This document shows, in pieces, positions 24,341 through 32,239 of a DNA stretch of 41,934 nucleotides. Position 1 is the stretch's first letter. Every line of letters begins with the position of its first letter. Location: positions 1 to 41,934 of the forward strand of contig NZ_BAFX01000122.1 of the NCBI RefSeq assembly GCF_000308815.1, written 5' to 3'. A model generated the notes under the pieces. It searched no databases. It saw only the letters and a program-made list of their open reading frames with translations, and was not told the origin of the DNA. Origin of the DNA: Nocardia concava NBRC 100430 (GTDB taxonomy: Bacteria > Actinomycetota > Actinomycetes > Mycobacteriales > Mycobacteriaceae). A program made the translations under genes and the position numbers.

Positions 24341-25240
24341 TCAGCCGAGGTGCTTGCGCAGGAAGGCCCCGATCTCCTCGGTGGCCGCGGCGGCCTCGGG
24401 GGTATCGCGCATCAGCGGATAGGCGTGCGGCAGTCCTTCACCGACATTCAGCGCCACATCGACCCCCGCGGCCTGCGCGGCCACCGCGAAGCGCTCCGAA
24501 TCGCTGAGGATCAGCTCGGCGGTCCCGACCTGGATCAGCTGCGGCGGCAGCCCGGTGAGCTCGCCGAAAAGCGGTGAGGCAGCGGGATTCCGAGGATCGG
24601 CGCCGTCCAGATATCCGGCGTAGATGCCCCTGAGCATGTCCGGAGTGAAGATCACGTCCTGCCCGTCGCGCTCGGTCACGGAAGCGCCGGAAGCGGTCAC
24701 ATCCAGCACCGGGGACACCAGCACCGCCGCCGCTGGCAGTTCCGCACCCGCGTCGCGCAGCTCCAGCTGCAGCGCCGTGATCAGGTTGCCGCCCGCCGAA
24801 TCACCGGCCAGGGCAATCGAACTCGCGGGCACGCCCTGCTCCTCGCGCAGCCACCGCCACAGCGCCCGGACATCCTCCAACGCCGCCGGGAACGGATGTT
24901 CGGGAACCAGTCGGTACTCCGGGAACAGCACCCGCACCCCGGCGGCTCGGCCCAGCCGTGCCGCCAGTTCGCCGTGGCTGGCCAGGGATCCGATCGAGAA
25001 GCCGCCGCCGTGCACGTAGACGAGCACGCGATCCTCCGCCACGCCCGGCGCGTCCACCCAGTAGGCGGGCACGCCCGCGTCCGAAACCTCGCTCACCCGA
25101 ACATCTTCGGGAATGTCGTAGCGCTTGCCCGCGGGCAGGAAATTCGCCCGCAGCTCCTCGATCGACGGCCTGGTAGCGGGCCGGGCCGCCCGCTGCTGAA
25201 CGAACAGCTCGATGAACTCCTGCATCTCCGGGCTCGGCAT
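24341..25240 (-). CDS. HSL-type alpha/beta-hydrolase (acetyl esterase/lipase)
   Basis: A 299-residue esterase of the hormone-sensitive-lipase group. It carries the oxyanion motif HGGGF (77-81), the nucleophile motif GDSAGG with Ser148, an acid in AELILSDSERF near residue 247, and the catalytic His in GLPHAYPLM near 274. HPFPAALEDVRALWRWL precedes the nucleophile as in this family. The N-terminal cap (1-50) is short. Such enzymes cleave short acyl esters. It stands alone between convergent VOC and the mca operon. M. tuberculosis has several Lip proteins of this group, but I do not assign a specific orthologue. Confidence 0.88.
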   Translation of the reverse strand: MPSPEMQEFIELFVQQRAARPATRPSIEELRANFLPAGKRYDIPEDVRVSEVSDAGVPAYWVDAPGVAEDRVLVYVHGGGFSIGSLASHGELAARLGRAAGVRVLFPEYRLVPEHPFPAALEDVRALWRWLREEQGVPASSIALAGDSAGGNLITALQLELRDAGAELPAAAVLVSPVLDVTASGASVTERDGQDVIFTPDMLRGIYAGYLDGADPRNPAASPLFGELTGLPPQLIQVGTAELILSDSERFAVAAQAAGVDVALNVGEGLPHAYPLMRDTPEAAAATEEIGAFLRKHLG

Positions 25241-25319
25241 GACGATTCCTTTTCCGCTCGTTTCGTTCTCATGCTCGGCAACTTCGCGCGGCAGGCATTT
25301 GTTCCACCCCCGGAAACGG

Positions 25320-25350
25320 CACGACCCCGGTCATGGTGACCGGGGTCGTG
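25320..25350 (-). terminator. Terminator of the mca operon
   Basis: A perfect 14-bp stem, CACGACCCCGGTCA with its complement, and a three-base loop, 14 bases past the stop of the small membrane-protein gene. On the minus strand it is followed by CCGTTTCC, only a weak U-run. Confidence 0.75.
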
Positions 25351-25364
25351 GAATGCCCAGGGAG

Positions 25365-25679
25365 TCAGGCGGTGCCGTTGGTGGCTTCCGGTTTGGACTC
25401 GCTGCGCGGCTCGGCCGCGTCGTCATCCTCTCTAGCGGCCACACCGTGCTCTTCCAGTGCCACACCGGGCTCGGTGCCCTCGTCCGCCTCCTGATCCGGT
25501 TCCGGATGCTCCGGGGAGAACTCGGCGGGCAGGTTCTTGATGTGCTTGTTCATATTGCGAACCAGCAGGATGGTGCCCGCCAACAGCACCAGCACGATGA
25601 CCAGACCCAGCGGCGAGGCCTTGCCGAATTCGGGTCCGGTGGGCGAATTGGAGCCCTGGGCGAGCAGCATCAACGTCAT
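25365..25679 (-). CDS. Small membrane protein encoded with mca (Rv1083-like)
   Basis: A 104-residue protein with one strong membrane helix (about residues 23-40, SPLGLVIVLVLLAGTILLV) followed by a basic stretch RNMNKHIKNLPAEF and then a long acidic, disordered Glu/Asp-rich tail. Its start overlaps the mca stop by four bases (25676-25679), so it is translationally coupled to mca. In M. tuberculosis a small protein of this kind (Rv1083) also follows mca. The topology by the positive-inside rule puts the tail in the cytosol. Function unknown; the coupling suggests it may place Mca at the membrane. Confidence 0.82.
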   Translation of the reverse strand: MTLMLLAQGSNSPTGPEFGKASPLGLVIVLVLLAGTILLVRNMNKHIKNLPAEFSPEHPEPDQEADEGTEPGVALEEHGVAAREDDDAAEPRSESKPEATNGTA

Positions 25680-26575
25680 CGGTCGCTGTCCTCGGTGTCT
25701 ACGTCATCGATCCCCGCGAACAGGTCGGTCTCCGGAATCGCGGTCTTGACCCGGGTCTTGGCCAGCTCGAACTCCTCGGTCGGCCACAGCCGCTGCTGCA
25801 TCTCCGTCGGCACCGCGAAGAACGCGCCATTGGGGTCGATCTGGGTGGCGTGGGCGCGCAGGGCGTCATCACGCTGCGGGAAGTACTTGGCGCACTCGAC
25901 CTGGGTGGTGACCCGGCCCATGATGTCGCCGCGCTCGGCGGCGTACTTGCGCATGCGATCCATCCACTCCTGCATGGGGAACGGTTCGCCGATGCGCTCG
26001 TACTCGTCGGCGAAGACCTCGAGGCGGGTCAGGCTGAAGCCGTGGTTGTAGTACAGCTTCAGCGGCTGCCACGGCGCGCCGGCCTCCGGGAACTTGTCCG
26101 GATCGCCCGCGGCCTCGAAGGCCGCGACCGAAACCTTGTGGCACATGATGTGATCGGGGTGCGGGTAGCCGCCCATCTCGTCATAGGTGGTCATCACGTG
26201 CGGCCGGAACTCGCGCACCACGCGCACCAGCGCCTCGGTCGCCTCCTCGAGCGGGACCAGCGCGAAGCTGCCCTCGGGCAGCGGCGGCAGCGGATCCCCT
26301 TCGGGCAGACCGGAATCCACGAATCCGAGCCAGGTCTGACGCACGCCCAGCGCCTCGGCGGCGGCGGCCATCTCCTCGCGGCGGACCTCGCTGATGCGGT
26401 CCTTGATGCCGGGGGTGTCCATGGCGGGATTCAGGATGTCGCCGCGTTCGCCGCCGGTGAGGGTGACGACCAGCACGTCATTGCCTTCCGCGGCGTAGCG
26501 GGCGGTGGTCGCCGCGCCCTTGCTGGATTCGTCGTCCGGATGCGCGTGCACCGCCATGAGGCGAAGACCACTCAC
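25676..26575 (-). CDS. mca: Mycothiol S-conjugate amidase
   Basis: A 299-residue zinc amidase of the LmbE/PIG-L family. The metal motif AHPDDE covers residues 11-16, with His12 and Asp15 as zinc ligands and Asp14 as general base by analogy with MshB. The third ligand lies in YPHPDHIMCHK near residues 142-152. The long C-terminal part (YYNHGFSLTRLEVFADEYERIGEPF, then GRVTTQVECAKYFPQRDDALRAHATQI) separates Mca from the shorter MshB. Mca cleaves mycothiol conjugates of toxins and antibiotics, releasing a mercapturate for export and recycling GlcN-Ins. It is coupled to the small membrane protein downstream and diverges from the DUF4307 gene, the arrangement seen in mycobacteria. Confidence 0.95.
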   Translation of the reverse strand: MSGLRLMAVHAHPDDESSKGAATTARYAAEGNDVLVVTLTGGERGDILNPAMDTPGIKDRISEVRREEMAAAAEALGVRQTWLGFVDSGLPEGDPLPPLPEGSFALVPLEEATEALVRVVREFRPHVMTTYDEMGGYPHPDHIMCHKVSVAAFEAAGDPDKFPEAGAPWQPLKLYYNHGFSLTRLEVFADEYERIGEPFPMQEWMDRMRKYAAERGDIMGRVTTQVECAKYFPQRDDALRAHATQIDPNGAFFAVPTEMQQRLWPTEEFELAKTRVKTAIPETDLFAGIDDVDTEDSDR

Positions 26576-26690
26576 TTCTCGTTCACCTCACCGATCACGT
26601 TTTTCACCTCGTAGCTATTCAGCTGCATCGAACATGGCACGTGCAGGGGCCCTACGTGGTTACGCAAGCTGCCTCCTCCGGACCCTGACT

Positions 26691-26715
26691 GCCCGTGCCA
26701 GGTCCAGGCACGGGC
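26691..26715. other. Hairpin GCCCGTGCC-N7-GGCACGGGC in the mca/DUF4307 gap
   Basis: A perfect 9-bp stem in the 213-bp divergent region, not downstream of any gene I see. It may be an operator or the end of an unseen short transcript. Its T content after the stem is low on both strands. Confidence 0.35.
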
Positions 26716-26732
26716 GTCAGATATGCATTCCC

Positions 26733-26738
26733 TATAGT
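26733..26738 (+). promoter_or_regulatory. Candidate -10 (TATAGT) for the DUF4307 gene
   Basis: TATAGT stands out in GC-rich DNA 51 bases upstream of the ATG at 26789. No good -35 is visible. Confidence 0.4.
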
Positions 26739-26788
26739 TCCATCCGATCGTTGTTTGTTCCGACCTACCCCCCGGGAGCGTCCCCGAT

Positions 26789-27205
26789 ATGAGTGAAAGA
26801 CCGGCCGACCGGTACGGGATCGCGCCTCGGAAGAACCGCCGCTGGCTGCCGTACGCGCTCGGAGCGGTCGTTCTGCTCGCCGGTCTCGGCGTCGCCTACA
26901 TGGGGTATCGGACCTACGGCCCGCAGGCCATCGAACCGGAACGCCTCGGCTACGCGATCGTCGACGACTCCACCGTGAGCGTGGATTTCAAGGTGACGCG
27001 CAAGGATCCGGGCACCCCCGTCGTCTGCTTCGTGCGCGCCATGGACGGCGACACCGACGAGGTCGGCCGCCGTGAGGTTCTGGTCCCCGGCTCCGACGCC
27101 GGCACCGTCCGCGTGGTGACCGAGTTCAAGACCACCCGCCGGGCCGGCGCGGCCAATGTATACGGATGTACCGAAAAGGTGCCGGCGTATCTGCGTGCCG
27201 GGTGA
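26789..27205 (+). CDS. DUF4307 membrane-anchored protein (Rv1081c-like)
   Basis: A 138-residue protein. An N-terminal basic stretch (RKNRR) precedes a single membrane helix (about residues 21-41, WLPYALGAVVLLAGLGVAYMGY). The remaining extracytoplasmic part reads as a small beta-rich domain (YAIVDDSTVSVDFKVTRKDPGTPVVCFVRAMDGDTDEVGRREVLVPG, with two Cys) that matches DUF4307. The function of the family is unknown. The gene lies between divergent mca and downstream greA, as in M. tuberculosis (Rv1081c). The ATG at 26789 directly follows a GGGAGCG stretch nine bases upstream. Confidence 0.9.
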   Translation: MSERPADRYGIAPRKNRRWLPYALGAVVLLAGLGVAYMGYRTYGPQAIEPERLGYAIVDDSTVSVDFKVTRKDPGTPVVCFVRAMDGDTDEVGRREVLVPGSDAGTVRVVTEFKTTRRAGAANVYGCTEKVPAYLRAG

Positions 27206-27261
27206 AAAGTCCGGTACACGACCCGCTTTGACGCTTCTACCTGCGCCTTTCCGAATCGTGC

Positions 27262-27267
27262 TAAAAT
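27262..27267 (+). promoter_or_regulatory. Candidate -10 (TAAAAT) for greA
   Basis: TAAAAT in the 244-bp gap upstream of greA. Transcription from here would give a leader of roughly 175 nucleotides with stable hairpins. No -35 is evident at standard spacing. Confidence 0.4.
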
Positions 27268-27411
27268 GACGCGATACACGGTTCCGGAGTTCGGAGCCGT
27301 GTTTGCTGCATTGACGGCCGGCGCTGTCGGGACTCTCCCCAGGGATCGCTCTGGCTGTCCACTGCTGTCGTGCCCGTCTTCGGATGGCCACGGTAGCGGG
27401 CATCAGGGAAT

Positions 27412-27425
27412 CCCGGCTTGCCGGG
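27412..27425 (+). promoter_or_regulatory. Leader hairpin just before the greA ribosome-binding site
   Basis: CCCGGC-TT-GCCGGG forms a short perfect stem ending 11 bases before the GGGAG of greA. A longer stem (TGCCCG at 27371 with CGGGCA at 27397) lies upstream. The leader looks structured, so regulation at this level is possible. Confidence 0.35.
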
Positions 27426-27449
27426 GACAACTACTAGGGAGTGATCGAG

Positions 27450-27941
27450 ATGACTGAGACCGTGACTTGGCTGACCCCGGAGTCGCACGAGAGGCTCACG
27501 AGCGAACTCGGCGCGCTCATCGCCAACCGTCCCGTCATCGCGGCCGAAATCAATGAGCGCCGTGAAGAGGGCGACCTCAAGGAAAACGGCGGTTACCACG
27601 CGGCACGTGAAGAGCAGGGCCAGCAGGAGGCGCGCATCCGCCAGCTGCAGGAACTGCTGAACAACGCCAAGGTCGGCGTCGCGCCCACCAAGTCCGGTGT
27701 CGCCCTGCCCGGCTCGGTCGTCAAGGTCTACTACGACGGCGACGAATCCGACACCGAAACCTTCCTCATCGCCACCCGCGAAGAGGGCCTCGGCAGCGCC
27801 GACCTCGAGACCTACTCCCCCAACTCCCCGTTGGGCGGCGCGCTCATCAACGCCAAGGTCGGCGAGACCCGCGAATACCAGCTGCCGAATGGCAACGTCA
27901 TGAAGGTGACGCTGGTGTCGGCGGAGCCGTACCACAGCTAA
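27450..27941 (+). CDS. greA: Transcription elongation factor GreA
   Basis: A 163-residue protein, the normal GreA length. The N-terminal part (residues about 10-75) is the coiled-coil finger that enters the RNA polymerase secondary channel, with the conserved RREEGDLKENGGYHAAREEQG at its tip region, including the catalytic acidic pair in EEGDLKENG. The C-terminal FKBP-like domain ends in GGALINAKVGETREYQLPNGNVMKVTLVSAEPY. It rescues backtracked polymerase by stimulating transcript cleavage. The ATG at 27450 has GGGAG eight bases upstream. A bidirectional terminator separates it from metB. Confidence 0.96.
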   Translation: MTETVTWLTPESHERLTSELGALIANRPVIAAEINERREEGDLKENGGYHAAREEQGQQEARIRQLQELLNNAKVGVAPTKSGVALPGSVVKVYYDGDESDTETFLIATREEGLGSADLETYSPNSPLGGALINAKVGETREYQLPNGNVMKVTLVSAEPYHS

Positions 27942-28087
27942 CCCGCCTCCCCGCGCCTTTAGCGGGCGGCAGAGAGCCGTAAACGGTCCCACACCCGTGC
28001 CGGCGGTTGGGAGCCGAACCGATTCTGGTCGTACCCGGTGAGTTACCCGGAACCTTGCGAAATCAGTTGTCGCGTTCCGAGAAACGA

Positions 28088-28123
28088 CGAAGCGCCGCAC
28101 CAATTCCTTGGTGCGGCGCTTCG
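28088..28123. terminator. Bidirectional terminator, greA / metB
   Basis: A perfect 16-bp stem (CGAAGCGCCGCACCAA) with a four-base loop, followed on the plus strand by GCGTTTC. It lies 12 bases beyond the metB stop and about 150 bases beyond the greA stop. Confidence 0.85.
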
Positions 28124-28135
28124 CGTTTCAGCTGG

Positions 28136-29281
28136 TCAGACCAGTGCCCGCTCGATATCCGCGAGCAGGTCGCTGATGTCCTCGATGCCGACCGAGAGGC
28201 GGACCAGGTCGGCGGGGACCTCGAGGGCGGAGCCCGCGGTGGAGGCGTGCGTCATGGCGCCCGGGTGCTCGATGAGCGATTCCACGCCGCCGAGGGATTC
28301 GGCCAGGGTGAAGATCTTGGTCTTCGAGCAGAAGTCCAGCGCCGCTTCCTTGCCGCCGTGGACGCGGACCGAGATCATGCCGCCGAAGCGTCGCATCTGC
28401 TTCTGGGCGACGGTGTGGCCCGGGTGCTCGGGCAGGCCCGGGTAGATGACCTGCGCGATCTTCGGGTGGTTGGCGAGGAACTCGGCGATGGTCTCGGCAT
28501 TGTCGCAGTGCCGATCCATGCGCAGGGCCAGCGTCTTGATGCCGCGCATGGTGAGGAAGGCATCCGTCGGACCGGGGACCGCGCCCGCACCGTTCTGCAG
28601 GAACGCGAACTTGGTGTCCAGCTCCTGGTCATTGGTGATGAGCGCGCCGCCCACCACGTCGGAGTGCCCGCCCAGGTACTTGGTGGTCGAGTGCAGCACG
28701 ATGTCCGCGCCCAGCAGCAGCGGCTGCTGCAGGTAGGGCGAGGCGAAGGTGTTGTCCACCACCAGCTTCGCGCCACCGGCGTGCGCCACCTCGGCCAGCG
28801 CCGCGATATCGCCGATGTTCAGCAGCGGATTGGTCGGCGTCTCGACCCACACCAGCTTGGTGTTCGGCCGCATGGCCGCCGCCACCGCGTCCACATCCGA
28901 GACGGGCGCGACCGAGTACTCGATCCCCCACTGGGTGAACACCTTGTCGATGAGCCGGAACGTGCCGCCGTAGGCGTCGTTCGGAATCACCATGTGATCG
29001 CCCGGCCGCAGGTTCGCGCGAATCGCACAGTCGGTGGCCGCCATACCCGAGGCGAAAGCCCGCCCGTAGGTGCCGGATTCGAGCGCCGCGAGATTCGCCT
29101 CCAGCGCGGTCCGCGTCGGATTCCCGGTCCGCGCGTACTCGTAACCCCCGCGCATCCCGCCGACCCCATCCTGGGCAAAGGTCGAACTCGCATAGATCGG
29201 CACGTTCACCGCACCGGTCTGAGGGTCCGGATCGAACCCGGCGTGCACCGCCCGTGTGGAGAAACCCAGCTGATCGCTCAT
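28136..29281 (-). CDS. metB: Cystathionine gamma-synthase (PLP)
   Basis: A 381-residue PLP enzyme of the Cys/Met metabolism family. The Schiff-base lysine is Lys201 in HSTTKYLGGHSD. The phosphate-binding and substrate region includes YEYARTGNPTRTALE (48-62) and the ETPTNPLLNIGDI segment (147-160). It condenses an O-acylhomoserine with cysteine to form cystathionine, the forward transsulfuration step; some actinobacterial members also work in the reverse direction. Position next to greA and the nearby cbs gene match M. tuberculosis metB (Rv1079). The 68-bp upstream gap is divergent with an acyl-CoA dehydrogenase and too short for a riboswitch. Confidence 0.93.
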   Translation of the reverse strand: MSDQLGFSTRAVHAGFDPDPQTGAVNVPIYASSTFAQDGVGGMRGGYEYARTGNPTRTALEANLAALESGTYGRAFASGMAATDCAIRANLRPGDHMVIPNDAYGGTFRLIDKVFTQWGIEYSVAPVSDVDAVAAAMRPNTKLVWVETPTNPLLNIGDIAALAEVAHAGGAKLVVDNTFASPYLQQPLLLGADIVLHSTTKYLGGHSDVVGGALITNDQELDTKFAFLQNGAGAVPGPTDAFLTMRGIKTLALRMDRHCDNAETIAEFLANHPKIAQVIYPGLPEHPGHTVAQKQMRRFGGMISVRVHGGKEAALDFCSKTKIFTLAESLGGVESLIEHPGAMTHASTAGSALEVPADLVRLSVGIEDISDLLADIERALV

Positions 29282-29349
29282 GCGAACAGCCTAGGGACAC
29301 CTCCGCGACGTCCCCTCCCCGGGGTTTGCGGCAGAGCTATGGTGGGCCA

Positions 29350-30525
29350 ATGGTCACCGTAGACGAGCTCTTCGCCATCGACTCCCTGCTCAATGAAGAG
29401 GAGCGCGCGATCCGGGACACCGTGCGCGCGTTCGCCGGGGAACGGTTGCGGCCGCATGTGGCGGAGTGGTTCGAGGCGGGCACGTTCCCGGCGCGGGAAT
29501 TGGCGCCGGAGCTGGGAAAGCTCGGGCTGTTGGGGATGCACCTCGAGGGGTACGGGTGTGCGGGGACGTCGGCTACCGCGTACGGGCTGGCGTGTTTGGA
29601 GCTCGAAGCGGTGGATTCGGGTGTGCGGAGCATGGTTTCGGTGCAGGGGTCGCTGGCGATGACGGCCATTCACAAGTACGGGTCGGAGGAGCAGAAGCTG
29701 CGGTGGCTGCCAGAGATGGCGGCCGGGCGGGTGATCGGGTGCTTCGGGTTGACCGAGCCGGACTTCGGGTCGAATCCGGGCGGGATGCGGACCCGGGCGC
29801 GGCGGGACGGGGACGACTGGGTGCTCGACGGGTCGAAGATGTGGATCACCAACGGGTCCGTGGCGGATGTGGCGATCGTGTGGGCGCAGTCGCGGGAGGG
29901 TGAACGGGATGTGATCCGTGGATTCGTGGTGCCCACGGACACACCGGGATTCAGCGCGCGGGAGATGAAGCACAAGCTCTCGCTGCGGGCCTCGATCACC
30001 GCGGAACTGTCCCTGGACGGCGTGCGGCTGCCCGCCGACGCCCAGCTGCCGGAGGCGCGCGGCCTCGCCGCCCCGCTGGGTTGTCTGTCCGAGGCGCGCT
30101 TCGGCATCATCTTCGGCGCACTCGGCGCGGCCCGCGATTGCCTTTCCGCCGCAATCGATTACGCCCGCACCCGCGAGGTCTTCGACAAGCCGCTGGCGGC
30201 CTACCAGCTCACCCAGGCCAAGCTGGCCGACATGGCGCTGGAACTCGGCAAGGGCCAGCTGCTGGCGCTGCACCTGGGCCGGCTGAAGGACCGCCACGAG
30301 ATCAGCAACGAACAGATCAGCGCGGGGAAGCTCAACAGCACCCGCGAGGCAATCAAGATCGCCCGCGAGTGCCGGACCATCCTGGGCGCGAACGGAATCA
30401 CCCTCGAGTACCCGGTATTGCGGCACGCCAACAATCTGGAATCGGTCCTGACCTACGAGGGCACCGCGGAGGTCCACCAGCTGGTCCTCGGCGAGGCCCT
30501 CACAGGGTCGAAAGCCTTCCGCTGA
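29350..30525 (+). CDS. Acyl-CoA dehydrogenase, glutaryl-CoA dehydrogenase-like
   Basis: A 391-residue flavoprotein. Matches to glutaryl-CoA dehydrogenase are GCAGTSATAYGLACLELEAVDSGVRSMVSVQGS (split over residues about 64-96, including the conserved Arg of the glutarate-binding site), GCFGLTEPDFGSNPGGM, and the catalytic Glu in LTYEGTAEVHQLVLG near 374. GCDH oxidises and decarboxylates glutaryl-CoA to crotonyl-CoA in lysine and tryptophan catabolism. The ATG at 29350 is the first codon that gives the family N-terminus. The first 600 bp use mostly G-ending codons and the rest mostly C-ending ones, an odd switch inside one gene. It diverges from metB. Confidence 0.88.
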   Translation: MVTVDELFAIDSLLNEEERAIRDTVRAFAGERLRPHVAEWFEAGTFPARELAPELGKLGLLGMHLEGYGCAGTSATAYGLACLELEAVDSGVRSMVSVQGSLAMTAIHKYGSEEQKLRWLPEMAAGRVIGCFGLTEPDFGSNPGGMRTRARRDGDDWVLDGSKMWITNGSVADVAIVWAQSREGERDVIRGFVVPTDTPGFSAREMKHKLSLRASITAELSLDGVRLPADAQLPEARGLAAPLGCLSEARFGIIFGALGAARDCLSAAIDYARTREVFDKPLAAYQLTQAKLADMALELGKGQLLALHLGRLKDRHEISNEQISAGKLNSTREAIKIARECRTILGANGITLEYPVLRHANNLESVLTYEGTAEVHQLVLGEALTGSKAFR

Positions 30526-30598
30526 CCAGCACTTCCGACAATTGCGTGATATGTCACAGCGGATCCGCCGGGCACCGGTCGATTGTTAGCATCACCGG

Positions 30599-30943
30599 GT
30601 GTTTGTGCCCGGCTCCGCGTTGCTCGTCGTCTCAGCGCGCAAGACCCTGAACCGCCTGCAGCGCACCCACGGAGCCCCCGCCGCGGAAGCCGCGGCGATC
30701 TTCCCCGGCGTCAGCGCGGCAATCGACCAGCACGCCGCCGCCATCCGCGACATCCTCGACATGGGCGTGGAGAACTCCAGCCAGGTCCCCACCAGCGTCC
30801 TGCTGGCCGGCTACGCCCGAGGCATCCTCGAAGACCTCCGAGACGCCGAAGCAGACTTCCCCATGTCCCTCCTCGACTGGCAAGACGCCGACTGGCTCCA
30901 CCTCCGCCTGGCCGCCATCTGCGCCCTCTCCCGCCCCGCCTGA
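30599..30943 (+). CDS. Small helical protein, DUF6401-like
   Basis: A 114-residue soluble helical protein starting at a GTG at 30599. The pattern SARKTLNRLQR near the start, AAIDQHAAAIRDILDMGVENSSQVPTSVLLAGYARGILEDLRDAE in the middle, and WLHLRLAAICALSR at the end resembles DUF6401 proteins found with actinobacterial natural-product genes, as I remember that family. Its role is unknown. No biosynthetic genes are nearby. It follows the GCDH-like gene by 73 bp and ends three bases before a long inverted repeat. Confidence 0.65.
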   Translation: MFVPGSALLVVSARKTLNRLQRTHGAPAAEAAAIFPGVSAAIDQHAAAIRDILDMGVENSSQVPTSVLLAGYARGILEDLRDAEADFPMSLLDWQDADWLHLRLAAICALSRPA

Positions 30944-30945
30944 AA

Positions 30946-31011
30946 CAAGATCAGGGAGCCCTCACTGCACGAATTCGGACAGAATTCAGCACTGACAACT
31001 CCCTGATCTTG
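30946..31011. repeat. Long inverted repeat, 13-bp arms and 40-base loop
   Basis: CAAGATCAGGGAG (30946-30958) is repeated exactly inverted at 30999-31011. The loop contains GAATTC twice five bases apart, which can form an inner stem. It follows the stop of the DUF6401-like gene directly and is followed two bases later by a classical terminator stem. Confidence 0.7.
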
Positions 31012-31013
31012 AA

Positions 31014-31043
31014 ACAGCCTTGGGGACGAATCCCCAAGGCTGT
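31014..31043. terminator. Terminator stem ACAGCCTTGGGGA with loop CGAA
   Basis: A perfect 13-bp stem with a tetraloop, followed on the plus strand by CTTGTCTCTCTTT. It separates the convergent DUF6401-like gene and the channel-like gene (stop at 31086). Confidence 0.8.
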
Positions 31044-31085
31044 CTTGTCTCTCTTTATCCAGGCACGCCGCATACACCAGCGGCT

Positions 31086-32096
31086 CTAGATCATCCCGCC
31101 CTGGTTACCCGAGTCCCGCTCACCGGTCCACGGCCCCTGACCCTCGGGCCGCGAAGGGTGCTGGCCGGGAGGCATCGGCTGCTGAGGCATCTGCCCCTGC
31201 TGCGGCATCTGCCCGTACCCACCCTGCTGCCCGTATCCCGGTGCCCCATAACCCATCTGCCCCTCCGGCTCCCGCCACTTCCCCGGAGGCATCTGACCCT
31301 GCCCGGCCATCATCGGCTGCCCCATCCCAGCCCGCTGCGCCATCATGGCTTCCTGCGCCTGCCGCTGCCGAGCCGCATCCTCCCGAGCCCGCTGATAAGC
31401 CTGCGCATGCCCCTTCACCTCAGGCATCTCCCCCTCGATGGCATCCAGCCACCCTTCCCACCGCTGCTGCATCGGCCGGACCAGCCCACCACCGAACCCG
31501 ACAATGAGCACACCCGCGATAGTCGCCAAAACAGTGATGAGAATCGGCATGGTCACCGAGGTCCCCACCCCGATCTGATTCAACGCCGCGATAATCCCGA
31601 TCCCCCAGATGAACACGGCCGCAACACGTCCCAGCATCCGGCCGTATTCCAGCCCGCTCAACATGTTCGAGACCATGTCCTGCACCACCCGCGCGATCGC
31701 GCCCGCGACGCACACGATGACGATCCCCACCGCCAGCCGAGGCAGCCAAGCCACGATCCCGTTCAGCATGGTGGACACCGGATTAGGCCCGAACACCCCG
31801 AACCCGAGCTGCAGCGTGATCAACAGAATCGCGTAATACGCCAGCTTCGAGATGATCCCGGTCGCGTCATACCGCCCCCGCGCCAGCATCTCCTTGATGC
31901 CGCCGCGCTCGACGAGCCGATCGAAGCCGACCCGGTTCAGGATCCGCGTCACCAGCCGGGCCACCACCTTGGCCACAAACCAGCCGATGAGCAGAATCAC
32001 CAGGAATCCCACGAACTTCGGCACCCAGGTCGCGACGGAACTCCACGCGTCCGAGAGCCCCTTCTGGATATCGATAGCCAATACCGAGGTGTACAT
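31086..32096 (-). CDS. TM-helix-repeat (MscS-superfamily-like) membrane protein with Gln/Pro/Met/Gly tail
   Basis: A 336-residue membrane protein. Five hydrophobic segments lie in residues about 18-215, in two repeats of the conserved TM helix (PF05552) type: FVGFLVILLIGWFVAKVVARLVTRILNRVGFD with GGIKEMLARG, and LPRLAVGIVIVCVAGAIARVVQDMVSNML. Proteins of this kind are annotated as mechanosensitive-channel-like, yet I see no MscS beta domain after the pore region. Instead a charged helix (MPEVKGHAQAYQRAREDAARQRQ) leads to a 90-residue low-complexity tail of Gly, Gln, Pro, Met and Tyr. The ATG at 32096 is the only good start. The function is not known; a channel or membrane-stress role is inferred. 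Confidence 0.8.
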   Translation of the reverse strand: MYTSVLAIDIQKGLSDAWSSVATWVPKFVGFLVILLIGWFVAKVVARLVTRILNRVGFDRLVERGGIKEMLARGRYDATGIISKLAYYAILLITLQLGFGVFGPNPVSTMLNGIVAWLPRLAVGIVIVCVAGAIARVVQDMVSNMLSGLEYGRMLGRVAAVFIWGIGIIAALNQIGVGTSVTMPILITVLATIAGVLIVGFGGGLVRPMQQRWEGWLDAIEGEMPEVKGHAQAYQRAREDAARQRQAQEAMMAQRAGMGQPMMAGQGQMPPGKWREPEGQMGYGAPGYGQQGGYGQMPQQGQMPQQPMPPGQHPSRPEGQGPWTGERDSGNQGGMI

Positions 32097-32239
32097 ACCC
32101 CTGCCCTTCGCTATCTGTCCCGGCCGGGTGCCGGAAACTGCCCCAAGGGGTCGTTATACGCCTAGTTGATCTTCGAATCCGACTGTTTGCGAAAGTGTTG
32201 CCAAATCGGATGCTCCAGATTTGCCGCAGATATGAAAAG

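Noticed and set aside
29282..29349. SAM or other sulfur riboswitch for metB, and likewise for cbs (38744-38824)
   Set aside because: The upstream gaps are 68 and 81 bp and shared with divergent genes, too short for a known riboswitch.
30946..31011. Integron attC or insertion-sequence end
   Set aside because: No integrase core-site bases, no transposase and no target-site duplication are visible.
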